64,000 nucleotides of DNA from Siphonodentalium dalli (Eukaryota > Mollusca > Scaphopoda > Gadilida > Siphonodentaliidae): positions 21,516,991 through 21,580,990 of the forward strand of contig CP136061.1 of NCBI GenBank assembly GCA_032622095.1, given 5' to 3'. This document shows, piece by piece, positions 50,401-59,898 of the stretch. The notes beneath the pieces were generated by a model, which did no database searches, had not been told where the DNA came from, and worked only from the letters and a program-made list of their open reading frames with translations. A program made the translations under genes and the position numbers. The stretch's first letter is position 1, and every line of letters begins with the position of its first letter.

Positions 50401-53400
50401 TTTCAGTCCTCGAAATTGGCCACGACAATAAGCAATGCCATGAGAAATGCCTTGGCAACGTGTGGAATTTATAATGCCACATCATTAAAATTGCCATGGG
50501 ACATTTTTCCTAATTTCGAGGAGTGTACTATAATATACTGAATGGGAGATTCCATTTAGTACAGAAAGGGTTAATATTGTAGGTTTGAAGAAGTTTGATT
50601 ATGTCAAGCCTACAGAGATACAGCGAGAATCAATCGGTCTTGCTCTGAGAGGTCATGATGTGTTAGGAGCTGCGAAGACAGGATCTGGTAAAACTCTAGC
50701 ATTCTTGATTCCTGTGAGTATGACGCCATGGTCCAATAATTAGTATGTTGTAGTTGGTGACTATGCAACCACTTTGATACAACATAATAAAGACGTCACT
50801 CAATCACTGTTCATGTTGTAAGACATGGAGGCACTCAAATGCCAATCTAACTCTGTGACAATTCGCGGCAAACATCTCGCTGTGTTAAGTTAATTGTCAA
50901 AGGAAACCACGAATGTGTAGAGTTTAAAAGTGTCTGCTCACGACAGTTGGGGTGTGGGGGATATCACAAGTGCATAAATATAGAATTTTCACCATTTGAT
51001 TTCCATGCAACGAAACTTGCCAAATGGCACACAGTCCATGCCATGCCTACCAGTCTCAAAGCACTAACTGGAGTTATATATAGTACTGCAGAATGCAGAT
51101 ATATATTGGGCCTGCTGCTTAATGATCTTGTAGTACTTTCCTCTCTCTATCTCGAGGTTATGATTCCTTACCCTTACAGACATATTATGACTTGTTCGGG
51201 TAGGTGAAACTGATAAGTTAGTACTCATGTGCGCTATGCCAACTGTGGGAATGTAACATTATACTAACATCGCCGAAAATCTCAAAGAAATTGACCATAC
51301 CACTCCATAGATATCACCGTCTGAACTACGCTTAATTCAAAATATTTACATCTCGATTTGGGATGCAACAATGGGCAATAAACTAACACAAATGATTTCG
51401 CCATCGAGAGTCATTGCATTGAATTAATATATAAGAATGACATTCTGTGTGCTGTAAATTTGGATTAATATTCGTCAAAATAACTATTTTGAGCAAGATT
51501 ATACTATATTTATATTTGATAACCCAACCGGATTGTTTCACCTCACTTTAATCGAGTGAAACTCAACATGCAACTATTCTAGATTGTGCTTAGCTTTTCA
51601 TTTAATACATTTACACATATTTCTACGCAGATATTGGAAGCCTTGTACAGATTGAAGTGGTCCAAATACGATGGTTTAGGAGCACTGATCATTTCTCCCA
51701 CAAGGGAGTTAGCATACCAGACATTTGAAGTACTGAGGAAAATTGGTCGATTCCACGATTTTTCTGCTGGTCTGGTTATTGGTGGGAAGGTAGGCTACTC
51801 ATACAAATTTTAAGAAATTCAACAAAACTAACCCTTTCATCACTGAATGTATTCTTCCAGTTAGTTATAATGTGTACATTGGAATTGTCTATTATTCATT
51901 TAGAGGTGCATTGATAATATAACTACAGAAAACAGGATTCTCATTATTTATTTTGTAGGGATGTTTAGATATTAAGTTGAACAAACGTTCTGTGTGTTGA
52001 CTTATTATCTTAACATTGCCATTTGAACTACACATCCACAAATGTCCAGTCATAAAAGGTTTAATCGAGGGTTTCCGCTATGGGTTGTGGGAATGGTATC
52101 CCGATAGGAATGCCAGCTGATACGGACCCTGGCTCTTACGGACCCTGGCTGATACGGACCCTGGCTTATACGGACCGCGGCTTTTACGGACCCTGGCTTT
52201 TACGGACATCCGGACCTCAATTAAAATTAAATTAAAGTTTTTAAATTAGGTATATTTTGCTTTATTTAAATAAATTAAAATAAAATAAATTAAAATTAAT
52301 GACAAAATGCATATCTTCTGGGTCCGCTTGTAAACAAAGCATATAGACGTCACTGGATACTAGCTTTCTGTCGCCTTTCTTAAAACCATTGTCGATCTTT
52401 AAAATCTTAAGAAATCTATATACCATCTTTGTTTTTACAAACCTGTTTTCACAACAAATCGATATCAGAGGATTCATGCTGATCATCAATCACTGACCAC
52501 TCATCATAGCGTGTCTGTTTATACAGCGGCAAAAGTATCACACGCACGTGTTTATACAAAAGTAAAGGGATTATAGGGGTACGTAATACCAAATCCGGCC
52601 ATTTATGGGACCATCTCATTTTGTCAAAATTCATATGTTCTTCACATCGTTCTATAAAGCAGAGCACATGAGTGTATTTTGCACTCATCCATGGCTCATA
52701 TTTATTCATTTGTTGCATACATTCTGTTTGGTATAATATGAGATGGTCCCATAAATGGCAAAATTAGTGTTCAGTATCACTTGGGGTGACAGGAATGACT
52801 ATGTCACCAATGACAATATACATATATATTTAGTCTACTATACCTATTTGTATTTGTAATTTTTCAAGTGTGTATTGTGAATGACATTATCCTATCCTAT
52901 CCTATCATTTTAATGTTCAGGTATGAACATCATTCAATAAATGTGTACAAGCCAGAACACAACGGAAATAAGTCAGTTATACCTCGTGTTCTCTTACAAC
53001 AAGTGAGTAACAAACATAAATATTATTTAAAGTTAAAAGGAAATAATCCGAAAGTAAAAAAAAGTGAAAGAAAACAAATTTAAAAGATATACAAAATTTA
53101 GAAGATATATAAAAAATTAAATAAAAATATAAATAAAATAAATTTTAATTTAATTTGAATGAGGTCCGTATGAGCTGGAGCTCCGTAAAAGCCAGGGTCC
53201 GTAACAGCCGGGGTCTATATAAGCCAAGGTCCGTAAAAGCCAGGGTCCGTAAGAGCCAGGGTCCGTAAGAGCCAGGGTCCGTATCAGCCGCATACCCCCT
53301 ATAGTGGCTAGGAGAAATCTCAGAAAAAACTGCAAATATCTAATAGTATTTAGAAAATATGTCGATAATTTAAGCAAAGTTCTGAATGTTTATGGTAATT

Positions 53401-56400
53401 TTAAATATACATGTAATTAGGAATCGTGAATGTGTTTTATCTTCAACAATTTGAAGGGTTAAGTAATGTAAGGTTCTTGTCATTGGGCACTGCATATAAA
53501 CATTAATATATATTTTATAAACGTGACAAAACATCTAGTTAAATTCGTGGGTTTTTTGACACTTTTTCATACCGCCGCCAATAACAGTAGAGGAAAATCA
53601 TCTGACTTTATTATATTCATGGCAACATGTTAGATCATGAAATATTCCTGATCATACTTCATGGGCTAACATCTGGACTGGAGCTACATAATCATAAATC
53701 AGAACCAGTCAGAACGGGGTAAACTGGCATATGAATCAACCACGTGGACTGAGATGTCACCAATACTCTATTATGTTATTATTATGTGACAATTTAAAAT
53801 TTATTATTCTCATGTTCTGTTAAATATATTTTAGTTCTTGAAAGAAGAAGCAATACGCATTAATACAACAAATGTTGTGATATGTACCCCGGGAAGGCTT
53901 CTGCAACACATGGACGAGACCATCAATTTCACAGCCGACAGTCTACAGATTCTAGGTTGGTAATCAGAAAGATAAAAATTCAGATTATATCATTTAAATA
54001 CATCCAATTTCTTGCATTCTGTGTGCGAAACTTAGCTCAAACTTGATATTGGGAACCTGTGCACAGATTTGCTAAATGCTGATTTAGGTCGGGGAAGATT
54101 CGGCCCAGGGCAGATTCGACATGGATAATTCAGCAGGGACGATTCGGCCCATGGTTTGGACCGAATCTTCTCACCTAAAAATGTTTTTATCAGTAGGATA
54201 TTTGGATGTTTATATATATTTATCCCCTGCCAAATTTAAAATTTGCGGGGGATATAGTAATGGGTTCCATCCGTCTGTCTGTCCGTCGAGCCATCCATCC
54301 GTCCGTCCCGAATTTGTAAGAGTCATAACTTGAACAAATGTGAACGGATTTCAATGATTTGTGGTATATGAGTTCACCTGACCATTACCTAGAACGAGTT
54401 CGCAAGCCATGTCTGGCCAGATATTTTAACCGGAGTTATTGGACTGTTTATTATTTTTGTCGAATTTACCAAATAGCAAATAGACGACGTCACAGGGCTC
54501 ATTTCCACAAATCTCAACGGATTTCAAAGATTTTTGTTACATGAGTTCACATGACCAGTATCTAGAACGAATTCGCAAACCAGGTCCGGCCGATATTTTC
54601 AGCAGAGTTATTGGACTTTGTTTATTATTTTTGGAGCAAATGGACGTCACAGGGCTAATTTCCACAAATGTCAACGGATTTCAAAGAATTTTTGGTATAT
54701 GAGTTCACATGACCAGTACCTAAAACGAGTTCGCAAACCACATCCGGTCGGATATTTTCACCGGAGTTATTGGACATTGTTTATTTTTGTGTGTGCAAAT
54801 GGACAACGTCACAGGGGTCATTTCCACAAATGTCAACTGATTTCAAAGATTTTTGGTATATTAGTTCACATGACCAGTATCTAGAACGAGTTCGCAAACC
54901 AGGTACGGCCGGATATTTTCAGCAGAGTTATTGGACTTTGTTTATTATTTTTGGTGCAAATGGATGACGTCACAGGATTAATTTCCACAAATGTCAACGG
55001 ATTAAAAAGATTTTTGGTATATTCGTTCCCATGACCAGTACCTAAAATGAGTTCGCAAGCCAGGCTTTTTGTCAAAATCCCACCTCTTGTTTAGCACATA
55101 CTGAGAACGCAAACATTATTGAGAATGCACTTCCCCAACTGCGCAATTCGGCGGGGGATATCGCCGTCTGCGACTGCTTGTTTTCTGTTGTATGTTATTT
55201 TATTATTATAATAAAACATTTTAAATTTTAATTAAAGTGTATAAAAGGGTATAATTGCTTTAGTTTATATTACATATTTGATCTTATGATTTGGTTGATA
55301 TGATTTTAACGTTTTGTTATACTATATAATATTCTTACCTGTGATTTGTCTGTGAGAAAGTTGATAATAAAGTTGTACATATGTTTCTATATAGATAGGT
55401 GCATGTATCTACATTGGATAGTTTAGCGCTTTTTACACTCACAATGGTTTCTGACAGGTTTGCCTTTCCTGCCAGCAAGCCACATTTTGCCGACATATAA
55501 CAGCTTAGCCGCCAGAACCGAAAAACTTAGAGAGTTCGTCGAGTACATCGGGAACCAGTGGATGAGAAACACAAATATAATCTCCATTGTCACCAAAAGA
55601 CCGTTCCCAAATCAAAGGCAATCAAGATTCAAAACCCCCACTATTAATCAACATAAAAGGCCATCCAATTAACACCCACGTGACCACGTCGCCTAATTAC
55701 CTGAATTGAATAGGGGCCGAATCAACCCCGGACCAAAAAGACCAAGCCCGAATCTGCCCTGGGCTGAATCGTCTCGCTCCAGATACCTGACCAGTAAATA
55801 TATCAACATTCGGTCATTCTATTTTTTTGTTGACAACTTACAAATGTCTGCTGATGAGATGATATTAACCAATGCGATGATCATGATCGGCTATTCACTA
55901 ATAGTGAGAACAATCATACTCTTGTCTTATCGTGCCTTTTCAATCGCCAGTGTGTGGTTGCTAATCCTCAATCTGGTTATTGGTTCACTTTCACGCACTG
56001 ACTCTATGTTTGTAAGATATTGTTCTATAGTATATGATTTTTTAAAGGTTCTGTATGTACGGAGTTTTTTGCCATGAATATTTGATGAGTCGTCAAACAG
56101 ATCTTTAAATATAATTATTCAAATTATTCAAATTTTTTGGATAACCGCAACAGAGATAAATTCCGGAAAATTTGTTAGATTAATCACAAAGTGATGAGGT
56201 GACTTTGTAGACTGTGATGGTGTGAGAATTCTTATTTACTGGAACGACTCAGTATGAACATGAGATTCCATATAGATAGACCAGATTAACAAATCTGTAT
56301 GTTATATCATGATATCTTTTAATTTGTACCTGCAGTTCTTGATGAAGCTGACCGAATATTAGACTTAGGGTTTGCAGCCACGATGAATGCCATCATAGAA

Positions 56401-59400
56401 AATTTACCAGCAACTCGTCAAACACTCCTATTCTCAGCAACCCAGACCAAGTAAGAATTCGTATCTTAACCCTTTCTATACTAAATGGAATCTCCCAGTC
56501 AGTTCAAAAGTGTACATCTGAATGCTCTGAATGGCCTTCGTTGGAGGTTATAATTTAGAAATAGCATTTATCGAATTATGATAAATTCCTCAAGAATATA
56601 CTAATAGTATAGCATAATGATGATATGAATGCATTATTCACAAAACACGCTTTGTGTCAGAGAAAATGCAGGTCGAGTGTTGTTAATATCTCGCAAAAAG
56701 TGCAGTGAATTGTTTGCAAGCAGTCACGTATTGCATCATTTCCGTATTTAGATTTGCACGCATTATACGTTGGTTGTAAAACACCTAATTTTGTGTGTCT
56801 ATAACTTACAACTCACAATAGTATCATAGTAAATTGCTTATTTGGTATGTATTACCATATATAGGTTTAGGAGAAAATGCTAACTGGATTGAAAAATATT
56901 CGTCTCTTGCAAGAACAATTATATTATGTACACACTTTCTGTCTGATCATTTCCCTCTCATGAAGTAACATGAATTAACTGGATTTTGAACTGACAGCGG
57001 CTAGAATGGATCTATTAAAATCAAATTTTGTGTGTTTTGAATGCGATTTTTTTATGTCAACAATAATTTGATCTCCACCTTCCACAGAGCAAGGGAACAT
57101 TTTCATGGGACGATCCGGTAGTTCCCAGTGTTTGTCTATAAACATATTTTTCTGTAACATTTTTTATGTTTGTTTACATAACAAAGCGTTCAAAGGTGAC
57201 AATAACATGCAATGTACGTGATATTTATGATTAGTATAAGAACAACATCTGCCTATTATATAATATTATTTCTGTTTACTGCAGTTTTAGCAGATGTGAC
57301 TATTTTAACAGATATACCCACAGCGAAGGCCGCCCGTATCTTTAAGTCTGATATTCATGTTTTCACACTCAAATTTTAATTTGATCTATATTGTATCTAT
57401 ATTTTATGGATTTTTTTTCTTTCCAATAGAAAACACTAGAGAATAAATATATAATATATTTGTAATAAATAATGTAAATAGGCACTCAAACACAATATGT
57501 GGTTTTAATTTGACCTATTTTATATTCCTCATCAGGGATTTTCTTTATCTCATGATGATCCCGTCGCAGTTTTTAACAATAAAAAGCAAATGGTTTCCAT
57601 TGGAAAAATACACTTGAGCAGTCGGTTGGAAATACATGTGCTAGCTCCTTTGATTGTGATACCTATATTATGCCTAATATTTTATTTTTTCTTCCCTACT
57701 CATAACACATAAACTCCATTGATATTTTTAGGTCAGTGAAGGATCTAGCCAGATTGAGTTTAAAAGATCCAATGTATGTTTCTGTTCATGAGAAAGCACA
57801 GCACAGTACTCCTGCTAAATTAGAACAGGTAACTAAATGTCATAGTTGAAGGCCCATGACAGGTGGGGGCCTCAAATATTTAATACCTGGTCGCTTTTGC
57901 CAGATTCTGAATATGTAAATAGGTTGAAATATGTGTTTGTGTAATACTTTTATTCAGATTTTTATATGCCTTGCAAAGTCATAGAAATTACTGCTTTGAA
58001 GACATAAAAGGGACTATTTCTCTCAGCATTCTTGCTTGAAGATCAAACTGCAAATTATAAGAGAGAAAGAAAGCACAAATATTTTCCTACCAGTACTATA
58101 TCGACAAGTTCGATAAGAAATATTCCATGTAGCTATGTTTCAATAACCCTTTTCCAAAATTACATTGATCGGTTCAAACAAGCCGCGTCCATTTAACCCT
58201 TTACCCAACAAACCGGCCAAAACCGGCCAAATAAAGCTTCAACAGCCTAAAATATATTCGGTCTGTCTCAATAGAACCATACAAATATGGATATCATTGG
58301 AATCGGCTCCTTGACCACATTGTGATAGTTACAGTTAGCCCTGTGCCAATGCATTCTCTTATATATGCGAGTCGACCATAGGTCGCCTCGCATATATAAG
58401 AGAATGCATTGGCCTAAAAAAAAATCTTTTTTTAACACTTTTTACCATTTTTTCTTACATTCTTTAACAATTTTATAATTTTTAATGTGTTAAGCCAATG
58501 CATTCTCTTATATATGCGAGGCGACCTATGGTCGACTCGCATATATAAGAGAATGCATTGGCACAGGGCCCTTCTGTTGGGTAAAGGGTTAAAGCCACAT
58601 GGCAGTTTGCGTTCCAAAATATACTCAATAATATTTGCTTTTGAATTTTGCCCGGTATCGAAATAGGTGAATAAATAACTGAGCGACCTTTCTACAGGTA
58701 ATAAATACCTGAGCGACCTTTCTACAGGTATTGTGATACCTGAGCGACCTTTCTACAGGTATTGTGACCCAGAAAGACCTATTGAAAATCTTATTTTCAG
58801 TGTTATATCGATGAATTTTTTTGGAAATCTTGTGGGGTGCGGGGAATGATAGCCTCATGGAATGGGTTTCGTCAAGTCAAGTCAATTCATTTCTTGCAGA
58901 GTTTTGGCCCTTACATTGAAACATAGATTTTGAATTTCTGTTTCTCAGTCATCATTGAATGATCTTTAGTAAGAGAATGCACTGGCTTACAAGGTCATGG
59001 TAAATATTGTTAGGCCAATATATTCTCTTATATATTCGAGGCTTCCAGTGGGAGACTCACATCTGTAAGAGAATGCGATGGCATTGGCTTTTCACAAAAT
59101 TTCAGGAAGCTCCAGTCATGGAAGGGTTAAGGCCTGACTATACTCACGAGGCAGCATTGGAGAACAATATAGCATACAGCAGACTTTGTCCATTCATTTC
59201 TTTTCTTTTCAAGTTTTTGCCCTTAGAAAATTAATAAACCTCAATAAAAAGCCACCTTTTTTCTGGATACACAGTTGGTACACTTATTCTCTTCATTATA
59301 AAACTATTACTTTATACATGTTTCCGCATTTGTTTATTTCAGAACTACATGGTGTGTGATCTGCATGATAAGATAAATCTTCTTTGGTCCTTCTTAAAGA

Positions 59401-59447
59401 ATCATTTAAAAAGGAAAGTCCTTGTGTTTATACAAAGTTGCAAGCAG
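35272..59447 (+). CDS. DDX10: DEAD-box RNA helicase DDX10, N-terminal 317 codons, partial
   Basis: DDX10 (yeast Dbp4/Hca4) is a nucleolar ATP-dependent helicase that helps release U14 and U3 snoRNA in 18S rRNA maturation. Eight GT-AG exons join in phase: 35272-35433, 49244-49304, 50583-50713, 51631-51789, 53835-53955, 56336-56450, 57732-57828, 59343-59447 (951 nt). Motifs in order: basic N-terminus, FTDFPLS, Q motif (KPTEIQ, 83-88), motif [10 protein letters not shown] (104-112), Ia PTRELAYQ, Ib [16 protein letters not shown] (214-217), SAT (245-247), and [10 protein letters not shown] of the second RecA domain. LQHMDET and the FTDFPLS leader point to DDX10 rather than other DEAD-box proteins. 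Full length elsewhere is about 870 residues. Motifs V, VI and the C-terminal extension lie beyond the right edge. Confidence 0.95.
35681..36330 (+). repeat. Left arm of a 650 bp inverted duplication
   Basis: Starts GTCAGTAGTGGCCGGATCTG and ends GACAT near 36330. It is repeated inverted at 37151-37798 with only scattered substitutions and small indels. Contains an acceptor-like CTTTTCTAATTACAG at about 35711-35725, then an open stretch ending in TGA and AATAAA (35829-35836). It also contains a 115-codon frame with no recognised family (35914-36261). Confidence 0.95.
36331..37150. other. Spacer of the inverted duplication, nothing recognised
   Basis: 820 bp, AT-rich, no repeat ends and no gene recognised. 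Confidence 0.5.
37151..37798 (-). repeat. Right arm of the 650 bp inverted duplication
   Basis: Reverse complement of 35681-36330. Differences include F to L in the terminal-exon-like reading and a shortened version (78 codons) of the internal frame at 37217-37453. No terminal TG/CA or target-site signature was found, so a simple inverted duplication is as likely as a foldback transposon. Confidence 0.95.
38471..38876 (+). pseudogene. Retrotransposon N-terminal module: signal-like stretch, 2A-like motif, PHD-type finger
   Basis: From ATG 38471: a hydrophobic stretch (residues 7-22, rich in L, I, F), then WDCEPNPGP at 24-32. This matches D-x-E-x-N-P-G-P, where 2A peptides make the ribosome skip between Gly and Pro. 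Next is a PHD-like Cys/His set ([26 protein letters not shown]), then a Ser/Thr-rich tail. In sea urchin and other invertebrate CR1-like elements, 2A-like motifs follow such a stretch and can act as alternative signal sequences. Reading continues seven residues past the breakpoint into hAT DNA. Confidence 0.85.
38877..43606 (+). mobile_element. Full-length hAT transposon (4,730 bp) nested in the retrotransposon
   Basis: Termini CAGCCCTCGCATTTG and the complement of CAGCCCTGGCAATTC. The flanks share CCACAAA (38870-38876 and 43607-43613), 7 of the expected 8 bp. Both ends carry repeated, inverted TACGGCA/TGCCGTA motifs, likely transposase binding sites. It encodes one uninterrupted transposase. 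Intact frame, matched ends and a short duplication argue for a recent insertion. Confidence 0.93.
40170..42668 (+). CDS. hAT transposase, ZNF862/C17orf113-like, 832 aa, intact
   Basis: The protein would cut the element out and paste it elsewhere. A zinc finger near the N-terminus has C32-x2-C35 and His 80/87, followed by a Ser/Thr linker. An RNase H-like core follows, with conserved Asp in [15 protein letters not shown] and [10 protein letters not shown], and a long helical insertion. The C-terminal hATC dimerisation block (about 679-716) reads [20 protein letters not shown], with the conserved Glu. The tail is basic then very acidic ([10 protein letters not shown]). ATG at 40170 is the first Met; the frame is open from 40158. 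No stops or shifts over 2.5 kb. A separate 73-codon frame at 39901-40122 upstream is of unknown meaning. Confidence 0.93.
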   Translation: MGVKKLTVDGWGVGCISYDLASDGDTVERVFCVVCREVYGETSGTSGLLKFQHRGKVKDVKVDKWVSGTTVIKKCNAIDHVSKSNIHRIAIMKKRSDTHSINSTDIENIQRTTSSTTSTTTLSSPFSCTSQLTLKESMKKLSEYQRKQLVMKFQIAHYIGQNNKSFKDYENIAKFERDIHNVDLGKAYLRGSACREMVADLADTIKFNTITKPLNDGVSKYFTVVYDGSSSAKTSDEKELYVIKMCQNGKPIFHVMSLEEPDDAGAEGLKRAFENSIKKQKFEFDICNHLVGVGSDGTNANHKLYRLIREDIGEHLLMGWCVNHRSELGLHDSVKSSDLNSQCDEDLANAHKTFKRAPLRWRLMKRQANFMEANLYKYKRPSGTRWVAHQVQASDNYIRNLPIFIGFCNHQIASPYNNTMKEFVPRLTGYLKDSMKLERLIYICARRDILAHVTPFSLCLEKQSLLMTEAISTIKSAISTLETLHSTIEEKGSAVFYSSAHFPTMSKLCWPFIEEDKGNKYAPRSTRSDNPNAELEDKSVTFHGYSMSTKLDKALETVCTEISAVVKKMINNLKERFTDLMTPLYVSVAEILDTKTYQLKKVSELRTHLNRVVNHFKCLLEHNGCNLDNLNTELTTAHSHIETFLINYSPEKAWPALFLSGTHLCIGNFLQVIEICVVLPISSAEAERVFSSFTKILNKERQSLNHNTIEHLLILRGEPVSGDSKLYDMAIERFMSRDTGVVDAKSGPRRVDGYTTKPKRKRCNKKDSPRKRTCLFLPSEDIDKHHAPESDANVEHYESGEDTDFAVDDIDLDEFSSTAESDTESESESESD
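43607..45044 (+). pseudogene. Retrotransposon AP endonuclease and start of reverse transcriptase, broken
   Basis: APE-type endonuclease motifs are all present: [60 protein letters not shown] +1 shift in AAAA at 44432-44435 moves reading into another frame (44412-45044). That frame continues to [16 protein letters not shown] and [17 protein letters not shown], where TAA at 45042-45044 ends it. The endonuclease nicks target DNA in functional relatives. Confidence 0.92.
45045..45582 (+). pseudogene. Reverse transcriptase fragment, lacks YADD
   Basis: In the same frame after the stop: [20 protein letters not shown], then [15 protein letters not shown] and [20 protein letters not shown] (RT motif A with catalytic Asp), and [10 protein letters not shown] (motif B, degraded from GVPQGTVLGP). 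Sequence diverges after 45582. Motif C (YADD), thumb and 3' UTR are missing. Confidence 0.93.
45714..46781. mobile_element. MULE-like element, GGGGTC-type ends, with nested element
   Basis: Termini CTGAAGGGGTCATTGTCGC and complement of CTGAAGGGGTCTTTGTCGC. Subterminal GGTACCCAGCTT repeats resemble the TAGCCAGCTTTT repeats of 22127-22600. No clean 9 bp duplication. A second inverted-repeat element lies at 45997-46752. Confidence 0.6.
45997..46752. mobile_element. Nested element with GGCCTTCGATT ends
   Basis: Perfect 11 bp terminal inverted repeat GGCCTTCGATT/AATCGAAGGCC; flanks share AGTATG. The ends carry GGCGTGCGATCGCG-type CpG-rich sequence and GGCGAGT-AATTAATCACAC versus GGCGAGTGACCAACCACAC. 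Non-coding. Confidence 0.6.
47421..47569. repeat. Long palindrome (hairpin)
   Basis: AATGACCGGCTCCATATTTT ... ATAATCGAC pairs with GTCGATTAT ... AATATGGTGCCGGTCATT over about 60 bp, with a 30 bp loop. No target duplication seen. Confidence 0.75.
48360..48960. mobile_element. Pearl-type element: (CCGT)n head plus ~193 bp x 3 array
   Basis: (CCGT/GCGT)n at 48365-48406, then units starting GAGATTGGGTACCTTCATGG at 48406, 48599 and 48791. Same layout as 28827-29552 with a different unit. Confidence 0.7.
49244..49304 (+). CDS. DDX10: DDX10 coding exon 2
   Basis: 61 nt between TTTTTTCCAG and [26 protein letters not shown] plus the first base of Gly. FxDFPLSxxTxxGL is the DDX10 leader to the Q motif. 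Confidence 0.93.
49305..50582. other. DDX10 intron 2
   Basis: Nothing certain. CTTATTATCTGAACATTTCCC at 50212 resembles the ends of other AT-rich MITEs in the window (17010, 52005). Confidence 0.4.
50583..50713 (+). CDS. DDX10: DDX10 coding exon 3 (Q motif and motif I)
   Basis: 131 nt: [20 protein letters not shown], then [20 protein letters not shown] and FLIP. Conserved Gln88 and the Walker A lysine (residue 111) are present. Donor CCT|GTGAGT. Confidence 0.98.
51195..51550. repeat. Dispersed repeat, second copy of 1766-2115
   Basis: Same orientation, clear similarity across ~350 bp including ATGATTTCGCCATCGAGAGT. Lies in DDX10 intron 3 just before exon 4. Confidence 0.7.
51631..51789 (+). 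CDS. DDX10: DDX10 coding exon 4 (motif Ia)
   Basis: 53 codons: [20 protein letters not shown], then [20 protein letters not shown] and [11 protein letters not shown]. Very close to other animal DDX10. Confidence 0.98.
52110..53310. mobile_element. Inverted-repeat element with TACGGACCCTGGCT arrays at both ends
   Basis: Left array 52117-52205 and right array 53160-53295 consist of 15-16 bp units in opposite orientation (TACGGACCCTGGCTC and GAGCCAGGGTCCGTA). The interior is AT-rich and contains no recognised transposase. A terminal match ATAGG.../...CCTAT is visible; the target duplication is not. Confidence 0.7.
53835..53955 (+). CDS. DDX10: DDX10 coding exon 5 (motif Ib)
   Basis: 121 nt: [20 protein letters not shown], then [20 protein letters not shown]. 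Donor CTAG|GTTGGT is a weaker site. Ends in phase 1. Confidence 0.97.
54097..55770. mobile_element. Element bounded by 21 bp inverted repeat, containing a pearl-type array
   Basis: GATTCGGCCCAGGGCAGATT(C) at 54097-54117 is matched by its near complement at 55750-55770. Inside is a (CCGT)n-type head (54266-54310), then about five ~160 bp units (AACGGATTTCAAAGATTTTT at about 54343, 54516, 54673, 54835, 54996). The tail is GCGGGGGATATCGCCGTCTG. Either one composite element or a pearl-type insertion inside another. Confidence 0.6.
55771..57731. other. DDX10 introns around exon 6, nothing else recognised
   Basis: Apart from exon 6 (56336-56450) this is AT-rich sequence. A block at 57190-57330 partly matches 33420-33570 (TATTTATGATTxGxATAAGAACA), another dispersed repeat. 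Confidence 0.45.
56336..56450 (+). CDS. DDX10: DDX10 coding exon 6 (DEAD and SAT)
   Basis: 115 nt: [20 protein letters not shown], then [19 protein letters not shown]. Walker B DEAD and motif III SAT intact. Acceptor CTGCAG, donor AA|GTAAGA. Confidence 0.98.
57732..57828 (+). CDS. DDX10: DDX10 coding exon 7
   Basis: 97 nt: [20 protein letters not shown], then [12 protein letters not shown]. Linker between RecA domains, with the [10 protein letters not shown] helix. Confidence 0.96.
58197..58588. mobile_element. TTAA-flanked piggyBac-type MITE
   Basis: TTAA at 58193-58196 and 58589-58592. Ends CCCTTTACCCAACAAACCGG and the complement side CTTCTGTTGGGTAAAGGG. Four inverted cores as at 17115. 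Nearly identical to 59507-59898. Confidence 0.93.
58966..59126. mobile_element. Partial TTAA-type MITE
   Basis: Right end CCAGTCATGGAAGGG then TTAA at 59127-59130. The left half is missing; core CCAATATATTCTCTTATATA retained. Confidence 0.65.
59343..59447 (+). CDS. DDX10: DDX10 coding exon 8 (last one in window)
   Basis: 35 codons: [20 protein letters not shown], then [15 protein letters not shown]. Start of the second RecA domain; [11 protein letters not shown] is motif IV. The next expected block (VQYLYxxF...LHG) was not found up to 64000. Confidence 0.96.
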
Positions 59448-59506
59448 GTGAGGCTAGCCAGGTTAATCAGAAGTGCTTATCTATGACAAACAACACTGTA
59501 CCTTAA

Positions 59507-59898
59507 CCCTTTACCCAACAAAACGACCAAAACCGGCCAAATAAAGCTTCAACAGCCTAAAATATCTTCGGTCTGTCTCAATAGAACCATACAAATATGG
59601 ATATCATTGGAACCGGCTCCTTGACCACATTGTGATAGTTACAGTTATGCCCTGTGCCAATGCATTCTCTTATATATGCGAGTCGACCATAGGTCGCCTC
59701 GCATATATAAGAGAATGCATTGGCCTAAAAAGAATCTTTTTTTAACACTTTTTACCATTTTTTCTTACATTCTTTAACAATTTTATAATTTTTAATGTGT
59801 TAAGCCAATGCATTCTCTTATATATGCGAGGCGACCTATGGTCAACTCGCATATATAAGAGATTGCATTGGCACAGGGCCCTTCTGTTGGGTAAAGGG
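59507..59898. mobile_element. TTAA-flanked piggyBac-type MITE
   Basis: TTAA at 59503-59506 and 59899-59902. Same 392 bp length and orientation as 58197-58588, with few substitutions, about 0.9 kb downstream on the other side of DDX10 exon 8. Confidence 0.93.
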
